Source: an uncultured Bacilli bacterium
GTDB lineage: Bacteria; Bacillota_I; Bacilli_A; RF39; UBA660
Length of the DNA: 10,552 nucleotides
Reading direction: 5' to 3'
Assembly: GCA_947632415.1 (NCBI GenBank)
Contig: CANRPB010000046.1
Coordinates: 1-10,552 of the forward strand
The position numbers and the translations under genes are program-made. Shown here piece by piece: positions 7,377-10,552 of the stretch. Position 1 is the stretch's first letter. The number at the start of each line of letters is the position of its first letter. The notes beneath the pieces are model-generated. The model was not told the origin of the DNA. It saw nothing but the letters and a program-made list of their open reading frames with translations, and did not search any database.

Positions 7377-7405
7377 ATTATACTGAATTTGATTGTTTAA
7401 AGCAA
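7377..7405 (-). promoter_or_regulatory. Promoter of smc
   Basis: In the 81-base gap upstream of smc, the minus strand reads TTGCTT (7405-7400), a 17-nt spacer, then a perfect TATAAT (7382-7377), about 26 nt before the start codon. The -35 is weak (TTG only), but the spacing and -10 are ideal. It gives smc its own promoter, with possible read-through from the lipoprotein gene because no terminator separates them. Confidence 0.65.
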
Positions 7406-7431
7406 CAAATTAAAAGAAAAAAACTTATAAT

Positions 7432-7827
7432 TTACTTGCAGATTAGACCGTTTTCTGTAAGTGTATTTATAAGTTCTTGTTTGTCTTTTTTTAAACCAGC
7501 TGTTTTTATTTTGTCTTCTGATAATTCTTTTATATTGTATTTTTGAATAAGTGTGTATGTTTTGTTTTTCTTTTTATATGTGGTTTTGATGTTTTCGTCA
7601 TTGTTTGATGTTACTTCGTATTTCATTAGTGATTCGAAGTTTTTAAAGTCTTCTTCATTATTAAATTTATATGTTTTTTCAGTGGTTACGTTAGTTATAT
7701 TATTTTTTTCATAGTTAATTTTATATGTTATTGTTATATCATCATCATTGTTTGTTGTATTGCATATTATTTCTTTTTTACATCCTGTTAATAGTAATAG
7801 TATACTTATTAATAGTATTTTTTTCAT
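7432..7827 (-). CDS. Small secreted lipoprotein, YehR/DUF1307-like at best
   Basis: A 131-residue protein with a short lysine start, a hydrophobic stretch and a lipobox LTGC (13-16). It should therefore be exported, lipidated on Cys16 and anchored to the outer face of the membrane. The mature part (~115 residues) is Asn/Lys/Thr-rich. It has a repeated beta-strand pattern (ITITYKINYEKNNITNVTTE, then YTLIQKYNI) and a helical C-terminus. This general layout recalls small lipoproteins of the YehR/DUF1307 type, but I see no diagnostic motif. Cys22 and Cys130 near the two ends of the mature protein could form a disulfide. AAAGGA lies 5 nt before the ATG. The gene follows the prepilin gene after 32 bases and is probably co-transcribed with it, so an envelope role together with the prepilin is a reasonable inference. 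Confidence 0.8.
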   Translation of the reverse strand: MKKILLISILLLLTGCKKEIICNTTNNDDDITITYKINYEKNNITNVTTEKTYKFNNEEDFKNFESLMKYEVTSNNDENIKTTYKKKNKTYTLIQKYNIKELSEDKIKTAGLKKDKQELINTLTENGLICK

Positions 7828-7859
7828 AGATATCCTTTCTTATGATAATTTCGTTTTTA

Positions 7860-9164
7860 TTATTCTTGGATAAATTTAGATTTTGATACGGTTATTACTG
7901 GACGCACGCCGTACATTGTGTTAATAAAAACGCCGTCAAAACCCATATTGCCGTAGTAAAACACTCTCCACGAATAAGCAATATCAATTTCTCCTGGAGA
8001 AGACGTCCAATATCCACAAGGATCACTAATCTCTCCTTCTTTACACCCATATGTTTTGCAACTATAATTATTTCCATTTCCCAAATTATTAAACAACCAC
8101 CAATATTTACTTATTACTCCGTCTGTATCACAACTACCATTCCAAAAACAATCGCCTGTTCTTCTATCTAATATGAAATCATCACTTCCTAATGTCCAGT
8201 TTGCCTCTGGACCTGATGATGCATTACTACCTTTTGATCTATCTTCTTTTGTTATATCTGCTACCTCCTCGGCTGTTATTAAGCGGGCTTTATAGCCACT
8301 ATAATCAATAGTCCATTGGAAATCACCGGTTGATGGTTGGTATGTTTCTGAGGTCCCTAATTCAGTTGACCAACTATCTGTATCATTTTTTAATTGCGCT
8401 AAAACTGTTAGTGGACCTTTGTTATTATTTCCATTTGTTCCATAAGAACCAGATGGAGTTCCACTTGAATATGTTATTCCCACATTTCCTGCTTTTGAAC
8501 TATCTCCATAATCTTTCTTTGATGCCCATTCTACTGTTGCTGTTGTATTATGGTCTAATATCATTGTATATGTACCGCTTGAAGGATTACTTGAATCTGA
8601 ATCTTTATATACATACCACTTCATGCATCCTTCTTTTGTTCCTGTTTTACTGTTTGGTTTTGCTTCTTCCTCTGTACATGCTTTGTTCAAATCTTTTGGA
8701 TCTAGGTATACTTCTGCTATATATGTTTCGTTTTCATCTCCAGTAGGAAATTTTATATTATTTTTATATTTTGTTGGCTCATCTCCTTGTTCTTGATCTG
8801 ATTGAAAAGCAGTACATTCATCTACTATTTCATAGTTAAAATTATTAGTGTAGGTTGCTTTTACTATTCTTGCATTATCAATATCTGTTAAATCGGTATT
8901 TTTTAAATTCATATTTAAGTATTGACTATTTAGTAGTGTATCTAGATTAATACAGTAGGTATTACCTTCTATTTTTTTATAGTCATTGATATTGTCTGCC
9001 ATATAGTCTTTGGCTGCTTCTATTATTATTGCATCATTAGCATTGTTTATTTCTTTTTTGGCAGTATTGATTTGCTTTAAAACGATTGGAAATACAATTA
9101 GTATTATTACTCCTAGTAATGTTATAACTCCTAATAGTTCTATTAATGTAAATCCTTTTTTCAT
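7860..9164 (-). CDS. Class III prepilin-like surface protein with DUF6273/C-type-lectin-like C-terminus
   Basis: A 434-residue protein with a textbook prepilin N-terminus: KKG followed by FTLIELL, with cleavage after Gly4, Glu at mature position 5 (Glu9) and a hydrophobic helix to about residue 28. It should be processed by a prepilin peptidase and held in the membrane or in a type IV-like pseudopilus. After a pilin-like helical region (about 30-115) come a middle segment with GCMKWYVY (179-186) and ILDHNTTATVEW (202-213), and a tail with GYWTSSPG (384-391), YSWRVFYYGN (397-406) and GVRPVITVSK (419-428). The tail matches the pattern of DUF6273-type domains and the end of C-type-lectin-like (FGE/DGR-target) folds; this is recognition by eye. 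Nine cysteines (71, 117, 163, 180, 339, 345, 369, 374, 383) suggest disulfides outside the membrane. AAAGGAGG lies 5 nt before the ATG and overlaps the stop of the gene upstream. At 434 residues it is much longer than ordinary pilins (~150). No pilus assembly gene is nearby. Confidence 0.88.
   Translation of the reverse strand: MKKGFTLIELLGVITLLGVIILIVFPIVLKQINTAKKEINNANDAIIIEAAKDYMADNINDYKKIEGNTYCINLDTLLNSQYLNMNLKNTDLTDIDNARIVKATYTNNFNYEIVDECTAFQSDQEQGDEPTKYKNNIKFPTGDENETYIAEVYLDPKDLNKACTEEEAKPNSKTGTKEGCMKWYVYKDSDSSNPSSGTYTMILDHNTTATVEWASKKDYGDSSKAGNVGITYSSGTPSGSYGTNGNNNKGPLTVLAQLKNDTDSWSTELGTSETYQPSTGDFQWTIDYSGYKARLITAEEVADITKEDRSKGSNASSGPEANWTLGSDDFILDRRTGDCFWNGSCDTDGVISKYWWLFNNLGNGNNYSCKTYGCKEGEISDPCGYWTSSPGEIDIAYSWRVFYYGNMGFDGVFINTMYGVRPVITVSKSKFIQE
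7905..7973 (-). other. Codon-shifted tract in the prepilin C-terminus, possible variable region
   Basis: This stretch encodes residues 398-420, between the conserved TSSPG and VRPV motifs. In residues 402-421, 8 of 16 pyrimidine-ending codons end in C (TAC, GGC, GAC, AAC), whereas in residues 346-397 only 2 of 28 do. The change is abrupt. It falls where C-type-lectin-fold proteins of diversity-generating retroelements carry their variable residues, and the 3' end (GGCGTGCGTCC) is locally GC-rich. No reverse transcriptase or template repeat is in the window. Cassette exchange, or simply the C-ending codon style seen in smc and the kinase gene, would explain it as well. Confidence 0.3.
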
Positions 9165-9174
9165 ATGTCCTCCT

Positions 9175-9699
9175 TTAATTCATTAAGATATCGCTTATTA
9201 AATTTAAGAAATTAATGGTTGTATCTAGTATCAAGTATAGAGTGTCTTTTATAAGATTGGTTTTTGAGTTTTTGTTATCTATTTTTAATATATAGTTTTT
9301 TTCATCTTTGAGTGCTTCTATTTTTACGTTGTATCTTTTGTATTTTTTTATTATATTTTGTTTTGTTTCGTCGTTTTTTATTCCATAGATATAGAGCATG
9401 TCTTTGTTGATATAGATACTGTCTTTTACAAATGTTTTTAGGTATTTTTCTATTTCGTTTATTTCACATATTATATAGTCAATCTTTTTTTTCTTGAATA
9501 TTTTTCTTATTTTTTTTATATTTATTTTTTTTAGTTTCTTCTTTATTTGAGTTTGTGAATTACTTTTAGTTTGACTATTTAAAAGGTTACAGATTTTTAC
9601 TTGTTGGTTTTGTTCTAAAATCGTTGATATTTTTTCATCGACACCTATTCCTAGAACATTTCCACTTAGACATTGGGCTATTTGGTATATTTTTTTCAT
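9175..9699 (-). CDS. Uncharacterised lysine-rich protein
   Basis: I do not recognise this 174-residue protein. It is about 19% lysine (33 residues), with 13 Lys/Arg among residues 53-72. Before this basic patch is SGNVLGIGVDE (12-22), a glycine-containing strand-loop that loosely resembles the first motif of Rossmann-type, SAM-binding proteins. After it are IDYIICEI (73-80) and a beta/alpha-like pattern up to about residue 130. A reduced methyltransferase-like fold is possible but unproven. The last 20 residues (about 153-172) form a hydrophobic or amphipathic segment that might touch the membrane. There is no signal peptide. Its start overlaps the tcdA stop (ATGA), and its stop overlaps the ribosome binding site of the prepilin gene. 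It is therefore translationally linked on both sides, the best evidence that it is a real gene. The basic patch would suit RNA, DNA or lipid binding. Confidence 0.75.
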   Translation of the reverse strand: MKKIYQIAQCLSGNVLGIGVDEKISTILEQNQQVKICNLLNSQTKSNSQTQIKKKLKKINIKKIRKIFKKKKIDYIICEINEIEKYLKTFVKDSIYINKDMLYIYGIKNDETKQNIIKKYKRYNVKIEALKDEKNYILKIDNKNSKTNLIKDTLYLILDTTINFLNLISDILMN

Positions 9700-10379
9700 G
9701 ATTCACCTACTATGTCGTTTATTACAAAACTAGCAAGGAGCAGTCCTGCTGTTGCTGGTACAAAGGAAGTTGATCCTACTTTGTCTTTGGTTTTTATTGG
9801 TTTTTCGGTACTTGATACAACAGGTATTTTTCCTTTTATTTTTTCTGATATTACCATTTTTCTAAGTATTTTGGCAATAGGGTCATAACTTGTTTTTCTA
9901 ATATCGGTTATTTGTAAAAGTGATGGGTTTAGTTTATTTCCTGTTCCCATACAAGAGATTAATTTTATTTTGTCTTTAGTACATTTTCTTATTAGTTCTT
10001 TTTTTATGTTTAATGTATCACAGGCATCAATGACATAGTCATATTTTTCTAGTTTTAGTTCTTCGATATTTTCTTTGGTTAAGGTTTTGGTTATTTTTTT
10101 TATTTTTGCTTCTGGGTTTATATCTTGGGCTCTTTTTTCGGCAACATCGGTTTTGTTTTGGTTAATGGTCGAATGAAGCGCTAAGAGCTGTCTATTTAGG
10201 TTTGTTAGTTCAAATTTATCTCCATCGACGATAGTTATGTTTTCAATCCCGCTTCTTATTAGTCCTTCAAAGGCATATCCTCCTACACCACCTAGTCCTA
10301 TTAAAAGAATGTTTGATTGTTTTATTTTTTTTATTTTTTCCTTATCAATTATAAGTTCTAGCCTACTTAGTTGTCCCAT
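9696..10379 (-). CDS. tcdA: tRNA threonylcarbamoyladenosine dehydratase (ThiF/MoeB/E1-like)
   Basis: TcdA (CsdL) uses ATP to dehydrate t6A at tRNA position 37 to the cyclic ct6A form. Numbering from the start chosen here (227 residues), the Rossmann ATP site is GLGGVGGYA (28-36), followed by VDGD (51-54), NLNRQL (60-65), NQNKTDVA (73-80) and VIDACDT (116-122). These are conserved in the E1-like family. The end, GSTSFVPATAGLLLASFVIN (202-221), is typical of the TcdA branch. The reading frame stays open to 10424, but AGGTGG at 10384-10389 sits 4 nt before the ATG at 10379. The resulting N-terminus (MGQLSRLELI) fits the family, whose members start near SRTELLIG, and a promoter occupies 10396-10424. 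The longer start is therefore rejected. The gene ends in TGA and overlaps the next gene by 4 bp, so it probably heads a four-gene operon. Confidence 0.9.
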   Translation of the reverse strand: MGQLSRLELIIDKEKIKKIKQSNILLIGLGGVGGYAFEGLIRSGIENITIVDGDKFELTNLNRQLLALHSTINQNKTDVAEKRAQDINPEAKIKKITKTLTKENIEELKLEKYDYVIDACDTLNIKKELIRKCTKDKIKLISCMGTGNKLNPSLLQITDIRKTSYDPIAKILRKMVISEKIKGKIPVVSSTEKPIKTKDKVGSTSFVPATAGLLLASFVINDIVGES

Positions 10380-10395
10380 ATTACCACCTATTATG

Positions 10396-10424
10396 ATTTT
10401 ATCAAAAATAGGCTTTTTTTTCAA
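10396..10424 (-). promoter_or_regulatory. Promoter of the tcdA operon
   Basis: On the minus strand, TTGAAA (10424-10419, five of six matches) is followed by a 17-nt spacer and TAAAAT (10401-10396, five of six). A TGA just before the -10 adds the extended -10 element. Transcription should start near 10390, only about 10-13 nt before the ATG at 10379, so the leader would be barely longer than the ribosome binding site. Confidence 0.7.
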
Positions 10425-10482
10425 GTAATTTTTCTATACTGAGTTGTTGGAAAACCTAAAAAAATGTAAATTAAATATATAT

Positions 10483-10525
10483 AAAAAAAATCTAATAAAA
10501 TTTAATCATTTTTATCAGATTTTTT
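10483..10525 (-). terminator. AT-rich hairpin with T8 tract, copy B of the repeated element
   Basis: A 16-bp stem (10485-10500 AAAAAATCTAATAAAA with 10510-10525 TTTTATCAGATTTTTT) has one wobble position and a 9-nt loop. On the minus strand it is followed by eight T residues (10490-10483). It should terminate leftward transcription entering from outside the window. It is nearly identical to 75-123, differing by a 7-base insertion and one base in the loop. Confidence 0.65.
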
Positions 10526-10552
10526 CAAAATTTGCGTCTCGCTTCCGCGAGA
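10525..10552 (-). other. GC-rich inverted repeat at the window edge; end of an upstream gene
   Basis: TCTCGC (10537-10542) and GCGAGA (10547-10552) form a perfect 6-bp stem with a 4-base loop, GGAA on the minus strand, a GNRA-type tetraloop. Such a GC-rich block stands out in this AT-rich DNA. It could be the 3' end of a structured RNA. Alternatively it could be the last codons of a protein, since one minus frame reads LAEARRKF and stops with TGA at 10525-10527, directly before the hairpin terminator. The window ends here, so I cannot decide. Confidence 0.35.

Noticed and set aside
7411..7431. Possible terminator after the lipoprotein gene (T-rich stretch on the minus strand).
   Set aside because: Only a weak AT stem of about 6 bp can be drawn; it is not stable enough to call.
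7895..8077. Second minus-strand frame inside the prepilin 3' end.
   Set aside because: It is a frame-shifted shadow of the GYWTSSPG-GVRPV region with no start signal; the main frame is uninterrupted there, so it does not indicate a frameshift.
8330..8746. 138-codon plus-strand frame opposite the prepilin gene that looks like a membrane protein.
   Set aside because: It is antisense to a gene with clear motifs and has no ribosome binding site or family resemblance.
10380..10424. The 15 extra N-terminal codons of tcdA.
   Set aside because: They overlap a good promoter, and a better ribosome binding site serves the ATG at 10379.
1..10552. CRISPR arrays, tRNA or rRNA genes, transposases, reverse transcriptase, toxin-antitoxin pairs.
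   Set aside because: No regularly spaced repeats, no RNA-gene signatures and no such protein motifs were found in either strand.

Overview
The window is very AT-rich, and every gene I can support lies on the minus strand, so transcription runs from high to low coordinates. The content suggests a low-GC Firmicutes relative near the Mollicutes: strong AGGAGG-type ribosome binding sites, the order rpsB-tsf, an OmpR/HisKA two-component pair, a class III (type IV-like) prepilin, and an SMC of about 980 residues, the length of the mycoplasmal P115 proteins rather than the ~1190 of Bacillus. All tryptophans in the real genes are TGG, no gene is broken by TGA, and one gene ends in TGA, so the standard bacterial code fits and the UGA=Trp code of Mycoplasma/Spiroplasma does not. 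An uncultured, host-associated Bacilli/RF39-like or Acholeplasma/Izemoplasma-like lineage is my inference; I cannot name a species.

Layout in order of transcription. (1) 10552-10483: the edge of an upstream unit, with a GC-rich inverted repeat and then an AT-rich hairpin terminator with a T8 tract. (2) 10424-7432: a good promoter, then tcdA (tRNA ct6A dehydratase; its real start is probably 10379), an unrecognised lysine-rich protein overlapping it by 4 bp, a prepilin-like surface protein with a DUF6273/C-type-lectin-like tail, and a small lipoprotein. Spacing is tight, so these four are probably one operon. (3) 7405-4386: smc with its own promoter (consensus -10) and a 14-bp hairpin overlapping its stop codon. 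(4) 4350-2290: an OmpR-family response regulator and its histidine kinase, which overlap by 20 bp; the kinase uses a TTG start. (5) 2267-169: the rpsB-tsf operon, with a strong extended -10 promoter, a ~100-nt structured leader, rpsB with an unusual C-terminal extension ending in a Rho_N/SAP-like motif, an attenuator-like hairpin, tsf, and a canonical terminator. (6) 123-1: a second copy of the hairpin seen at the other edge of the window, then AT-rich DNA.

How the genes work together: rpsB/tsf serve translation, tcdA completes a tRNA anticodon-loop modification, smc compacts and segregates the chromosome, and the two-component pair senses an extracellular signal. The prepilin and lipoprotein are the accessory, surface-exposed part. 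No pilus assembly ATPase, prepilin peptidase, reverse transcriptase, transposase, CRISPR array, tRNA or rRNA is visible. No stretch over 300 bases lacks a gene. I found no clear new multi-gene system. The best leads are the prepilin's C-terminal tract with an abrupt codon change, the S2 extension, the rpsB leader, and the hairpin repeated at both edges.
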